Assembly: GCA_019694875.1 (NCBI GenBank)
Contig: JAIBBC010000002.1
Location: 1,054,001-1,118,000 of the forward strand
Source: Cyclobacteriaceae bacterium
GTDB lineage: Bacteria; Bacteroidota; Bacteroidia; Cytophagales; Cyclobacteriaceae
Direction: 5' to 3'
Length of the DNA: 64,000 nt
Shown here in pieces: positions 33,888 to 41,418 of this stretch (positions are counted from its first letter, which is position 1; each line of letters starts with the position of its first letter). The translations under genes were made by a program, and so were the position numbers. The notes beneath the pieces are model-generated. The model was given only the letters and a program-made list of their open reading frames with translations, searched no databases and had not been told where the DNA came from.

Positions 33888-34481
33888 ATGCTTTCAAAAA
33901 GCCAAAAAACCCGGCAATTCATTCTCGCGCGAACCGCGCCATTATTCAATACGAAAGGTTTTGAAGGCACTTCTATGGCAGACCTTACAGGCAGTACCGG
34001 GCTTACAAAGGGGGCGTTGTACGGAAATTTTTACAACAAGGAAGACCTGGCGATGGAAGCGTTCAAATACGCGGTGCGCAAAGTCAAAGACCTTGTAAAG
34101 GAGCGGGTTGATCAGGAAACCACCTATAAAAAGCAGCTTCGCGCGATGCTCGATTTTTTTGCAGAATATGTTTTTCATCCCCCGGTGCCGGGCGGATGCC
34201 CGCTGATGAATACCGCAGTTCAGGTTGATGACGGGTTGCCCGGTATGAGAAGGGTAGTGGTGAAGGAACTGATGAGTACGGTAATGTTCATTTATAACTT
34301 GTTAAACAAAGGGATAAGAGCTGGTGAATTCAGAAAAGACTTTAACCCGCGCGAGCTGGCGTATACAATCTTTTGCGCGGTGGAAGGCGGAATCATGTTT
34401 TCCCGGGCCGAGCGATCCGATGAGCCGATGAAAATCATTGTCAAGCATTGTAAGAAACTAATAAACGAAATCAGTATTTGA
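33888..34481 (+). CDS. TetR/AcrR family transcriptional regulator
   Basis: 197 residues. The N-terminal helix-turn-helix is canonical: TRQFILARTAPLFNTKGFEGTSMADLTGSTGLTKGALYGNFYNKEDLAMEAFKYA. The C-terminal domain has FHPPVPGGCPLMNTAVQVDD, a motif of the AcrR-like TetR_C group. Its stop lies one base before the fabF start, so it is cotranscribed with a fatty-acid synthesis gene and may answer to a fatty-acid or acyl-CoA ligand (inferred). The operator palindrome sits directly upstream. Confidence 0.93.
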   Translation: MLSKSQKTRQFILARTAPLFNTKGFEGTSMADLTGSTGLTKGALYGNFYNKEDLAMEAFKYAVRKVKDLVKERVDQETTYKKQLRAMLDFFAEYVFHPPVPGGCPLMNTAVQVDDGLPGMRRVVVKELMSTVMFIYNLLNKGIRAGEFRKDFNPRELAYTIFCAVEGGIMFSRAERSDEPMKIIVKHCKKLINEISI

Positions 34482-34482
34482 T

Positions 34483-35730
34483 ATGCAGAGAAGAGTTGTG
34501 GTAACAGGATTGGGTGCACTTGCGCCTCTCGGTAATACGGTGCCCGAGTTTTGGAATAATCTGATTGCCGGTAAGAGCGGGGCAGCGCCCATTACGCGTT
34601 TCGATACAACGAAGTTCAAAACAAAGTTTGCGTGCGAACTCAAAGGGTATGATCCGCTGAACTACTTCGAGAAGGCTGAGGTACGGAAGTACGATCCGTT
34701 TGCGCAGTATGCTTTGGCGAGTACGCAGGAAGCGCTGGCTGACTCAGGATTGAATCTCGACACAATCGATAAAACCCGCGTTGGCGTTATCTGGGGTTCC
34801 GGTAACGGTGGATTTCAGACCTTCCAGAATGAAGTAATTGATTTTGCGAAAGGCGATGGCACACCACGGTTAAATCCGTTTTTTATTCCGAAGGTGATTG
34901 TTGATATCGCCTCGGGCTGGATTTCAATCAAGTATGGTTTCATGGGACCTAACTTTACAACGGTATCCGCATGCGCTACCTCAACCACGGCCATCATCGA
35001 TGCGATGAATTATATCCGGTGGGGCAAGGCTGATATAATTGTTACGGGCGGATCGGAAGCCGCGATAAACGAAGCCGGTATAGGAGGCTTTAATGCGCTG
35101 AAGGCGCTCTCCACACGCAACGATGATCCGGTAACGGCATCAAGGCCATTTGATGTTGACCGTGACGGCTTTGTAATGGGCGAGGGGTCAGGAACATTAA
35201 TCCTCGAGGAGTACGAACACGCGAAAAGAAGGGGTGCAAAAATTTACGCTGAGGTTGCCGGAGGCGGTATGTCGGCCGATGCGTTCCACATAACGGCAAC
35301 CCATCCGGAAGGAAAGGGTGCGCAGCTTGGTATGAAGTGGGCGTTGGAAGATGCCGGTCTTGCCATACAGGATGTTGATTATCTGAACCCGCATGCTACA
35401 TCAACCCCGAAAGGCGATGAGAGTGAAATGAAGGCAGTTGCTTCTCTGTTTGGAGATCATTCCGGGAACGTGCTCATCAGCGCAACCAAATCATCGGTTG
35501 GTCACATGTTGGGGGCAGCCGGTGCCATCGAGGCAATCATTTGTATCAAAGCCATCCAGGAAGGGGTTATTCCCCCCACCATCAACACGAAGAACCTTGA
35601 TCCTGATCTGCCGTCAGGATTAAATATTGTTACCGGGTCGGCCGTAAAAAAGGACATCCGTGTAGCGATGAGTAACACATTCGGATTTGGCGGGCATAAT
35701 GCTACGGCTGTTTTTAGAAAAGCCGGGTAG
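34483..35730 (+). CDS. fabF: beta-ketoacyl-ACP synthase II (FabF-type)
   Basis: Elongates acyl-ACP with malonyl-ACP in fatty acid synthesis. Catalytic triad: Cys164 in VSACATSTTAI, His in NPHATSTPKGD and His in SSVGHMLGAAGAIEAI, with the C-terminal GFGGHNATAVF. 415 residues, normal. No acpP or other fab gene is next to it; the partner is the TetR regulator one base upstream. It could be a second, regulated FabF and not the housekeeping copy, since the latter often sits with acpP; this is inference. Confidence 0.93.
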   Translation: MQRRVVVTGLGALAPLGNTVPEFWNNLIAGKSGAAPITRFDTTKFKTKFACELKGYDPLNYFEKAEVRKYDPFAQYALASTQEALADSGLNLDTIDKTRVGVIWGSGNGGFQTFQNEVIDFAKGDGTPRLNPFFIPKVIVDIASGWISIKYGFMGPNFTTVSACATSTTAIIDAMNYIRWGKADIIVTGGSEAAINEAGIGGFNALKALSTRNDDPVTASRPFDVDRDGFVMGEGSGTLILEEYEHAKRRGAKIYAEVAGGGMSADAFHITATHPEGKGAQLGMKWALEDAGLAIQDVDYLNPHATSTPKGDESEMKAVASLFGDHSGNVLISATKSSVGHMLGAAGAIEAIICIKAIQEGVIPPTINTKNLDPDLPSGLNIVTGSAVKKDIRVAMSNTFGFGGHNATAVFRKAG

Positions 35731-35736
35731 ATGCTG

Positions 35737-35775
35737 TCATCCCGGTTGGGGGATTTGCTATCGCTCCGGATAAGT
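35737..35775. repeat. degenerate intergenic repeat-like stretch
   Basis: TGTCATCCCGG followed by TTGGGGGATTTGC and CGCTCCGG resembles the TCATCCC-type dispersed elements common in Bacteroidota. No inverted partner is preserved here, so it may be a remnant of one. Confidence 0.3.
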
Positions 35776-35828
35776 CACATAAGATGCCCAAAGGTATTAT
35801 CTTATTGTTTTGACAGACGTTCCGGTAT

Positions 35829-35857
35829 TTTGAATTATCGGAAAAATAGTAGATTTG
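35829..35857 (+). promoter_or_regulatory. promoter of the cold-shock domain gene
   Basis: TTTG at 35829-35832, 17 bases, then TAGATTTG at 35850-35857. It fits the Bacteroidota consensus exactly. The upstream TTG start at 35855 lies inside the -7 box and is therefore excluded. Confidence 0.7.
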
Positions 35858-35884
35858 TATAATCACCAATGTGTAGCATATTCT

Positions 35885-36328
35885 ATGGCGGAGACCTGGA
35901 GTAAAAAAGAGAACGAAGACCGTAAGGCAAAAAAGAAAAAGGAAAAAGAGCAGCGCAAAGAAGAGCGCAAAGCCAGCGCGAAGTCAAACAAATCCTTTGA
36001 AGACATGATCATGTATGTCGATGAGGATGGAAACTTCACCACCACTCCGCCTGATCCCACCAAAAAGAAAGCCATCAAAGAAGAGGACATCCAGATTGGT
36101 GTGGCCCGTCAGACGAACGTTAAGTCAGACACATCCCGCAAGGGTATCGTTACATTTTTCAATGATTCAAAAGGTTACGGGTTCATCAAAGATTCCGATA
36201 ACGGTGAGAGTATCTTTGTCCATGTAAATGGAACAACCGAACCCATCAAAGAAGGCAACAAGGTAACGTTTGAAGTAGAGATGGGTATGAAAGGCCCGAA
36301 TGCGGTACGTGTGAAGATTGCACGATAG
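35885..36328 (+). CDS. cold-shock domain protein with basic N-terminal extension
   Basis: 147 residues. The first 35 are almost only Lys, Glu, Arg and Ala (likely a charged helix), then a linker DEDGNFTTTPPDPTKKK, and the C-terminal 62 residues form a cold-shock domain with RKGIVTFFNDSKGYGFIKD (RNP1) and ESIFVHV (RNP2). This architecture is common in Bacteroidota and differs from the 67-residue CspA. RNA chaperone activity is expected. The start at 35885 is set by the promoter position. Confidence 0.92.
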   Translation: MAETWSKKENEDRKAKKKKEKEQRKEERKASAKSNKSFEDMIMYVDEDGNFTTTPPDPTKKKAIKEEDIQIGVARQTNVKSDTSRKGIVTFFNDSKGYGFIKDSDNGESIFVHVNGTTEPIKEGNKVTFEVEMGMKGPNAVRVKIAR

Positions 36329-36372
36329 CGGTAGGCCCGCCCTGACTTCCCCCTGAGTCCAGCTTTTTAGAT

Positions 36373-36426
36373 TATCATATTTTTCAATGATATTTTGATT
36401 TATCATTTTTTTATGTGATATATTTG
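36373..36426 (+). promoter_or_regulatory. promoter and phased operator array of the SatD-DUF3307 operon
   Basis: TTTG at 36394-36397, 21 bases, then TATATTTG at 36419-36426 form a promoter. On it lie four half-sites: TATCAT at 36373, ATGATA at 36387, TATCAT at 36401 and GTGATA at 36415, each exactly 14 bases after the previous one and alternating in direction. They make two imperfect palindromes (36373-36392 and 36401-36420), the second reaching the -7 box. This looks like a double repressor site. Confidence 0.6.
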
Positions 36427-36447
36427 TTTGGACCCAAAACCCCGCAC

Positions 36448-37059
36448 ATGGTCAGTATTCTAACCGGTGACATCGTTCAGTCGCGCAGAAGCAAACCTTC
36501 TGTTTGGCTGAAGGCATTGAAGAAGGAACTCGATAAGATAGGCCCGAGCCCAAAGAAGTGGGAGATATTCCGGGGCGACAGCTTCCAGGTAGAACTTACG
36601 CAACCGGAAGATTCATTCCTTACCGTGATGAAGATTAAAGCTTTGCTGAAAGCCAAATCGATTGACGTTCGCATTGCGATCGGCCTCGGAACAAAAGAGC
36701 ACGCGGCAGCCAGTATCACCGAATCGAACGGGCAGGCATTTATTCTGTCGGGCGAAAAATTTGAATCACTCAAAAAGGAAAAGCAGTCACTCGCCATCAA
36801 AACGCCATCACCTGAGTTCGACAGCGATATGAACCTCATCTTAAAGCTTGCTTCCATCGCCATGAGCAAGTGGACCGCCAACTCGGCCGAGGCTGTTAAA
36901 ATTGCGCTTGAAAAACCTGACCTGATCCAGGAAGATCTTGGGAAGAAACTTGGCATTAAACAGAACGCGGTAAGCGGGCGACTCAAACGCGCCTATTTTG
37001 ACGAGCTGACAGAAGTTGACGCACTCTTTCGGAAAAAAATCAGGACCTTGGTGTCATGA
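36448..37059 (+). CDS. SatD family protein with C-terminal helix-turn-helix
   Basis: 203 residues in the SatD family: MVSILTGDIVQSRR, WEIFRGDSFQVEL, VRIAIGLGTKEHAAASITESNGQAFILSGEKFESL. The C-terminal part IQEDLGKKLGIKQNAVSGRLKRAYFDEL is a clear helix-turn-helix, so it probably binds DNA. The N-terminal half resembles a nucleotide cyclase-like fold (my impression, not established). I start at 36448 since the upstream GTG at 36415 lies in the promoter. The next gene overlaps by four bases (ATGA). Confidence 0.85.
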   Translation: MVSILTGDIVQSRRSKPSVWLKALKKELDKIGPSPKKWEIFRGDSFQVELTQPEDSFLTVMKIKALLKAKSIDVRIAIGLGTKEHAAASITESNGQAFILSGEKFESLKKEKQSLAIKTPSPEFDSDMNLILKLASIAMSKWTANSAEAVKIALEKPDLIQEDLGKKLGIKQNAVSGRLKRAYFDELTEVDALFRKKIRTLVS

Positions 37060-37763
37060 TCCTGTTTGTAAAACTTGTTCTGGCGCACCTTATCGGGGAC
37101 TTTGTTTTTCAGCCGCTCGCCTGGGTTAAAGCAAAAGAATCCTGGAAACTTAAAGCCTGGCAATTGTATGCGCATGTGCTGCTTCATGCCGTATTGGTAA
37201 CTGTAATTGTTTGGGATGTTTACTTCTGGCCGTGGGCTTTACTTGTTGCCGGCACGCACTTCATCATTGATGCTCTGAAAATTTCACTGCAGACTGAAAA
37301 GACCAAACGCGTTCTGTTTTTTATCGATCAGCTTTTGCACCTGATCATTCTGTTTGTCATTGCCTGTGCGTACCAGGATTATGTTCCTGAATTAAGAATC
37401 CTGGGTGATCCGATAATTCTTCTTTTTATAACCTGTATTGTATTCCTGACCACGCCAACGTCATCGGCCATCCGTTTTTTTATTGCGCGATGGACGCCTC
37501 ATATGTCGGAAGGTGAAGATGAATCGCTGCAAAGCGCAGGAAAGTATATCGGCATTCTGGAACGTTTATTCGTATTCGCGTTTTTTGCATCCGGTCACCC
37601 GGAAGGGGTAGGGTTTCTGATTGCAGCGAAGTCGGTGTTCCGTTTTGGTGACCTGAAAGAAGCCAAAAGCCGTAAGCTTACCGAGTATGTGCTGATTGGA
37701 ACATTGATCAGCTTCGGTATGGCTATGCTTACCGGAATTGTATTCGAACGATTGACATCCTGA
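37056..37763 (+). CDS. DUF3307 membrane protein
   Basis: 235 residues with about six helices. The N-terminal block LVLAHLIGDFVFQPLAWVKAKESW and HFIIDALKIS, with conserved His and Asp in the membrane (HLIGDF, HALLH-type AHVLLHAV, THFIIDALK), mark DUF3307. The function is unknown. It overlaps the SatD gene (ATGA), as I recall for other genomes, where SatD and DUF3307 form a pair. The conserved His/Asp inside helices could bind a metal or act catalytically (inference). Confidence 0.87.
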   Translation: MILFVKLVLAHLIGDFVFQPLAWVKAKESWKLKAWQLYAHVLLHAVLVTVIVWDVYFWPWALLVAGTHFIIDALKISLQTEKTKRVLFFIDQLLHLIILFVIACAYQDYVPELRILGDPIILLFITCIVFLTTPTSSAIRFFIARWTPHMSEGEDESLQSAGKYIGILERLFVFAFFASGHPEGVGFLIAAKSVFRFGDLKEAKSRKLTEYVLIGTLISFGMAMLTGIVFERLTS

Positions 37764-37809
37764 TATCATTGTGGAACGTGATAGCTTTGGTTATCACATT
37801 TTTGAGTGA

Positions 37810-38343
37810 TTATCCTTCGCGCTCTTTCTTGGGCGCTTCATTCGCATTCACAGGTGTGTTGAATCTGAAAATGGAATGAAACACGTACGTGATTAGTAGT
37901 CCAAGCACGCACCCCGAAATAACAGCCACAATCCTGCTAAGCGCAGAATCCCAAAGATGTGTTCCTCCGTTCGATCCTTCCTGATGCAGGAGAATAATGA
38001 TCATGGCCGCAAGCGTTGAACGAGCGCCTGCATTCAGATTGAAGCGATCGCAAGCGAATAACGAAATGACCGCACCGGCTGCCAGATTCCATGGACTGGG
38101 AAGATGAAGCAGCAGAATGATAACACCCGTACCTGCTCCGATAAAGTTTGCCTTGATCCGCGTAAGCGCAAGATCGAGTGCATCCTTGCCTTCGGGCGAA
38201 AGCACCAGGATTACCGAGATCAGGCTCCACGTATAATCAACCCATTGCTTGAGAAAAATATATATCGGGAAACATAACAGGATACCGGCAACACATTTGG
38301 CAGCATAAATCGCCAGTGTTTTGTTTCTTGCACTCAGATTCAT
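37810..38343 (-). CDS. FUSC/ArAE-type membrane protein
   Basis: 177 residues with about five to six helices, similar to the membrane part of aromatic acid exporters and FUSC proteins: AIYAAKCVAGILLCFPIYIFL, WSLISVILVLSPEGKDALDLALTRIKANFIGAGTGVIILLL, SALSRIVAVISGCVLGLLITYVF. It lacks the cytoplasmic domain of the large exporters and likely works as an oligomer. Starts divergently from the ArfB gene, 30 bases apart. Confidence 0.82.
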   Translation of the reverse strand: MNLSARNKTLAIYAAKCVAGILLCFPIYIFLKQWVDYTWSLISVILVLSPEGKDALDLALTRIKANFIGAGTGVIILLLHLPSPWNLAAGAVISLFACDRFNLNAGARSTLAAMIIILLHQEGSNGGTHLWDSALSRIVAVISGCVLGLLITYVFHSIFRFNTPVNANEAPKKEREG

Positions 38344-38373
38344 TCGCGAGAATTGAATGTCGAAATTAACAAA

Positions 38374-38787
38374 ATGAGCACACGAAAATTAACGACCGCG
38401 ATTCTTCTGCCCGAACTTCTGTTCAGCGCGTCACGCAGCAGCGGCCCGGGCGGACAAAATGTAAACAAGGTTAACTCGCGGATAACACTTCGGTTTAACA
38501 TTCGTGAGTCAACGATCCTGACGTATGATGAGAAATCAATCCTGCTGACGAAACTGGGTTCGCGCCTGACGGAAGCCGGAGAGTTGATAGTGCACGCCCA
38601 AGACAAGCGGTCGCAATTGCAAAACAAGGAAGCTGTGATGGCAAAGTTTGATGTTATGCTGGCGAAAGCATTCGAAAAGAAAAAGGCGAGAAAGGCTACG
38701 AAACCCTCCAAGACGGCTGTTCAGAAACGAATCAATAGCAAGAAGAAGCGATCCGAAAAGAAACAATGGCGCCAAAAGCCGGATTAA
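38374..38787 (+). CDS. arfB: peptide-chain-release-factor-like rescue protein ArfB
   Basis: Codon-independent peptidyl-tRNA hydrolase that rescues stalled ribosomes. The catalytic GGQ is at residues 26-28 (SGPGGQNVNKVNSRITLRF), and the C-terminal tail is a long Lys/Arg-rich helix (KRINSKKKRSEKKQWRQKPD) that would enter the mRNA channel, as in E. coli ArfB/YaeJ. 137 residues. Start at the ATG at 38374; an in-frame TTG at 38353 is unlikely. Confidence 0.92.
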   Translation: MSTRKLTTAILLPELLFSASRSSGPGGQNVNKVNSRITLRFNIRESTILTYDEKSILLTKLGSRLTEAGELIVHAQDKRSQLQNKEAVMAKFDVMLAKAFEKKKARKATKPSKTAVQKRINSKKKRSEKKQWRQKPD

Positions 38788-38815
38788 CGCGGAGTGACAC
38801 TTACGGGCAGTTTGG

Positions 38816-38823
38816 TATATTTG
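38816..38823 (+). promoter_or_regulatory. -7 element before the IF-2 N-terminal-like gene
   Basis: TATATTTG matches TAnnTTTG and lies 22 bases before the ATG at 38846. No convincing TTG was seen at the -33 distance. Confidence 0.45.
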
Positions 38824-38845
38824 TGCCCGATTTTAGTTTTTCGCC

Positions 38846-39595
38846 ATGAGACTTGGACAACTAGCCCGCAAACTTTCGCTCCGACCATCCCAACTGGTTG
38901 ACTTTCTGGCTACTCAAAATATTGAAACTGCGGAGGGGTCGAACACGCGCCTGGCTGATGAGCATGCGCGGATGATCATTCTCAATTTTGCTCCCGACAG
39001 CGTTGACGAGATTATGAATCCCGCAGTTGAGCAGGAAGTAGTGCCGGAGATTGAAACCCCGGAAGCCATCGTTCAGCCCGAGCTTGCGAACGTACCTGAA
39101 CCCCAAACAAATCAGGATGAAAGCCCGGTATCGGCAGAACAGGAAGTAAATGCTGAAGAGCAAAGTGAGCCTGAAGTTATCCGCGTGCAACGCATTGAAC
39201 TGTCGGGATTAAAAGTTCTTGGTAAAATTGATCTTCCCGAACCAAAGAAGAAAGAACCCAAGGCTGAAGGAGAGGGCAGTTCGGAGGAGCAGAAGACTGA
39301 CCGCAGAGGTAAGTCAAAAAATCAAAAACGCGAACGTGAAACACGCAACAACTGGCGCAATCCGCTTGACGCGCAACGTCAGCGTGAAGCAAGAGAACTT
39401 GAAGAAAAGCGTAAGGCAGAACTTGAACGCAAGAAAGAAAAGCGTAAGCTTCACTACCAGACTAAAGTAAAGCAGGTAAAAACGGTTAAGCGTGCAAAGC
39501 CTGTTAAGGAAACAACTGCGGTGAAAAAAACTGTCGATACACGCCCTGTACCGAAGACATGGATTGGCAAATTTTTCCGTTGGTGGACCACATAA
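38846..39595 (+). CDS. orphan IF-2 N-terminal-like protein
   Basis: 249 residues with no GTPase domain. The first 50 residues (RLGQLARKLSLRPSQLVDFLA, LADEHARMIILNF) match the IF-2 N-terminal subdomain of Bacteroidota infB. An acidic linker follows, then RIELSGLKVLGKIDLPEPKKK, the block that in Bacteroidota IF-2 precedes its charged region, and a basic charged helix (REARELEEKRKAELERKK). It ends with KTWIGKFFRWWTT and a normal stop. It thus looks like the IF-2 leader half evolved as its own gene; it is not a frameshift, since no G domain follows. Confidence 0.78.
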   Translation: MRLGQLARKLSLRPSQLVDFLATQNIETAEGSNTRLADEHARMIILNFAPDSVDEIMNPAVEQEVVPEIETPEAIVQPELANVPEPQTNQDESPVSAEQEVNAEEQSEPEVIRVQRIELSGLKVLGKIDLPEPKKKEPKAEGEGSSEEQKTDRRGKSKNQKRERETRNNWRNPLDAQRQREARELEEKRKAELERKKEKRKLHYQTKVKQVKTVKRAKPVKETTAVKKTVDTRPVPKTWIGKFFRWWTT

Positions 39596-39662
39596 GGTCC
39601 TGAACAAATCAGGCCAGCCTTTGTTAATTGACAGGCACGGACTTTGTGCTTTCCGAAAATCT

Positions 39663-40139
39663 ATGACAAAGGGCAATATTCTAAAGTTGGTAATCTCCCT
39701 TGCGTTACCCCTCGGTGTAGGGTTCGCGGGCAGCATTTATACCCGTGATTCCATTGAGGGCGGCTGGTATAGCTCATTAAATCAACCTTCTTTCAATCCT
39801 CCGAACTGGGTGTTCGGTCCGGTGTGGACGATTCTTTATATTTTGATGGGAATCTCGCTATACATCGTGTGGAAACAGGTTCCCGGAAGGAAACGAGAGA
39901 ATGCGCTCGGAATATTTGCGCTTCAGTTGTTACTGAATTTTTTGTGGAGCCTCTTCTTCTTTTACTTCAAGGATATTGAGATCGCACTGATCGATGTTGT
40001 TGCACTTTGGTTCACCATTGTTGTGATGATCGGAATGTTTTATCGCGTAAAGCCTCTGGCCGCAAAGCTGAACATTCCTTACCTGTTATGGGTAACGTTC
40101 GCCACCACGCTTAACACTGCATATTATATTCTGAATTAA
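39663..40139 (+). CDS. TspO/MBR family protein
   Basis: 158 residues, five helices, translocator-protein family. Signatures: WYSSLNQPSFNPPNWVFGPVWTILYILMGISLYIVWK (the tetrapyrrole-binding region), LLNFLWSLFFFYFKDIEIALIDVVALW and YLLWVTFATTLNTAYYILN. It binds porphyrins or related ligands in the membrane and may act in stress or haem homeostasis. Start at 39663 (MTKGNILK). Its stop overlaps the convergent SPOR-OmpA stop by four bases. Confidence 0.93.
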   Translation: MTKGNILKLVISLALPLGVGFAGSIYTRDSIEGGWYSSLNQPSFNPPNWVFGPVWTILYILMGISLYIVWKQVPGRKRENALGIFALQLLLNFLWSLFFFYFKDIEIALIDVVALWFTIVVMIGMFYRVKPLAAKLNIPYLLWVTFATTLNTAYYILN

Positions 40140-41335
40140 TCTTCCAGGATTTCAATTTCAATCCGGTCGTTGAGTTTTGCGCTCGGGCTGGTTTCAGCAA
40201 CGAGCATGTTTGTTCCACCCCACGCAAAAATTTCCATTCTTTCTTTTGCGATGCCGTGTTCAGTCAGGTACTCAAGGACTGCTTCTGCACGTTGCCGCGA
40301 AAGTTCCTTGGTGGTGCCGTTCTTTTGTTTCGATCCTTTTATGTCGAAGTAGTTTCTGACTTTACCGAGTACAATCATTTTTGTCTTTCCGGTTCCGTTC
40401 GCATGGCCGTGAATCCTGATTTTATAGTTCGGGTTGGCTGACATCATGCTTACAAGTTCATCGAGTTCTTCCTGCGAACGGGGCACCATAATTACTGCGT
40501 CTTTATAAAACGATACATCGTACATCACCGATACATCGCCTTTTTTCAGTCGCTCAAGTGTGAAGGGAATGGTCCATACTCCGTTTTCATCCTGTACGGC
40601 ACCGAGTGTAGTACCCGGATTAGTATAGTCGACAAGTTGTGTAATTTCCTTGTAGCCAAAAATTCCGCAAACGATGGTCATCGGCTCGTCACGATTAGAC
40701 GAAGATGGCCGCAGCACATCACTGTATTCATTGCTGTTGTATGATGCGATATCGCGACCCTGTTTAAGGTCGACATGATGAACTTTTCCGGTAAATGGCG
40801 CACCTGAAGGATCGATAATGGTGAACTTGAAAAACTTGCCTTTTGCTTTTCGCGGAGCTGTTTCATTGGCGACTTTAACTTCGGGTTCTTTCTCAGGTTC
40901 TTTTGCCGCTACAGCCGGAGGAGCAGTGTCGGTGCGAGTTGTATCTGCCACGGTTGTTACAACGGGCTCAGGTGCTTTTGTCTCGGGTGGCGACTGAATG
41001 TTGGCCACCGGAGTCACTGGCTGAGCTGAACCCAGAGAGCCGGTGAAAACCCAACTGTCTCTGAACGCTTCTTCCTTTTGCAGAATCAATACCTGATCGA
41101 CCGCTTCTTTTTTCGTGCTGCTTTTGATTACATACACATAGAAGAGGTTACGAACGGGATTGAGTTCGTAGGTGGCCTGGAAAAACCGGCTTCGGGCAAA
41201 GCCACTGAATTTTTTAGCGTTGCTTTCTTTCGCGAACGCTCCGATAACAACGTAATATTGAGTTGTTTGAGCATACGATGCGGTTGCGCAGCAAAGAAAA
41301 CTTATAAACAGGATCTGGCGGAGTCGACAGGTCAT
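40136..41335 (-). CDS. SPOR and OmpA domain protein
   Basis: 399 residues. Signal peptide (RLRQILFISFLCCATASYAQ), an N-terminal SPOR-like repeat (QYYVVIGAFAKESNAKKFSGFARSRF), a Pro/Glu/Val-rich linker of about 80 residues, a carboxypeptidase regulatory-like domain (KFTIIDPSGAPFTGKVHHVDL) and a C-terminal OmpA peptidoglycan-binding domain (YKIRIHGHANGTG, LSRQRAEAVLEYLTEHGIAKERMEIFAWGG, NDRIEIEI). It should link outer membrane and wall. I start at 41335 since the upstream ATG would put 11 residues before the signal peptide. It belongs to the PorE/GldM-adjacent type only in domain style; no gliding or type IX gene is nearby. Confidence 0.9.
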   Translation of the reverse strand: MTCRLRQILFISFLCCATASYAQTTQYYVVIGAFAKESNAKKFSGFARSRFFQATYELNPVRNLFYVYVIKSSTKKEAVDQVLILQKEEAFRDSWVFTGSLGSAQPVTPVANIQSPPETKAPEPVVTTVADTTRTDTAPPAVAAKEPEKEPEVKVANETAPRKAKGKFFKFTIIDPSGAPFTGKVHHVDLKQGRDIASYNSNEYSDVLRPSSSNRDEPMTIVCGIFGYKEITQLVDYTNPGTTLGAVQDENGVWTIPFTLERLKKGDVSVMYDVSFYKDAVIMVPRSQEELDELVSMMSANPNYKIRIHGHANGTGKTKMIVLGKVRNYFDIKGSKQKNGTTKELSRQRAEAVLEYLTEHGIAKERMEIFAWGGTNMLVAETSPSAKLNDRIEIEILED

Positions 41336-41418
41336 AAACGTGGGGATTGATAAACTCAAGTTAGCCAATATGCTGAATGAATCCCAACGGGTGGTACCCG
41401 GTAACCCGGAAGGTCAGG

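Noticed and set aside
33888-34481. a defence or phage system near the TetR gene
   Set aside because: The neighbours are fabF and a transpeptidase; no nuclease, toxin or reverse transcriptase was found here or elsewhere in the window.
38846-39595. IF-2 N-terminal-like gene as a frameshifted infB
   Set aside because: No G-domain sequence follows in any frame; the next gene is TspO. So a separate short gene is the better reading.
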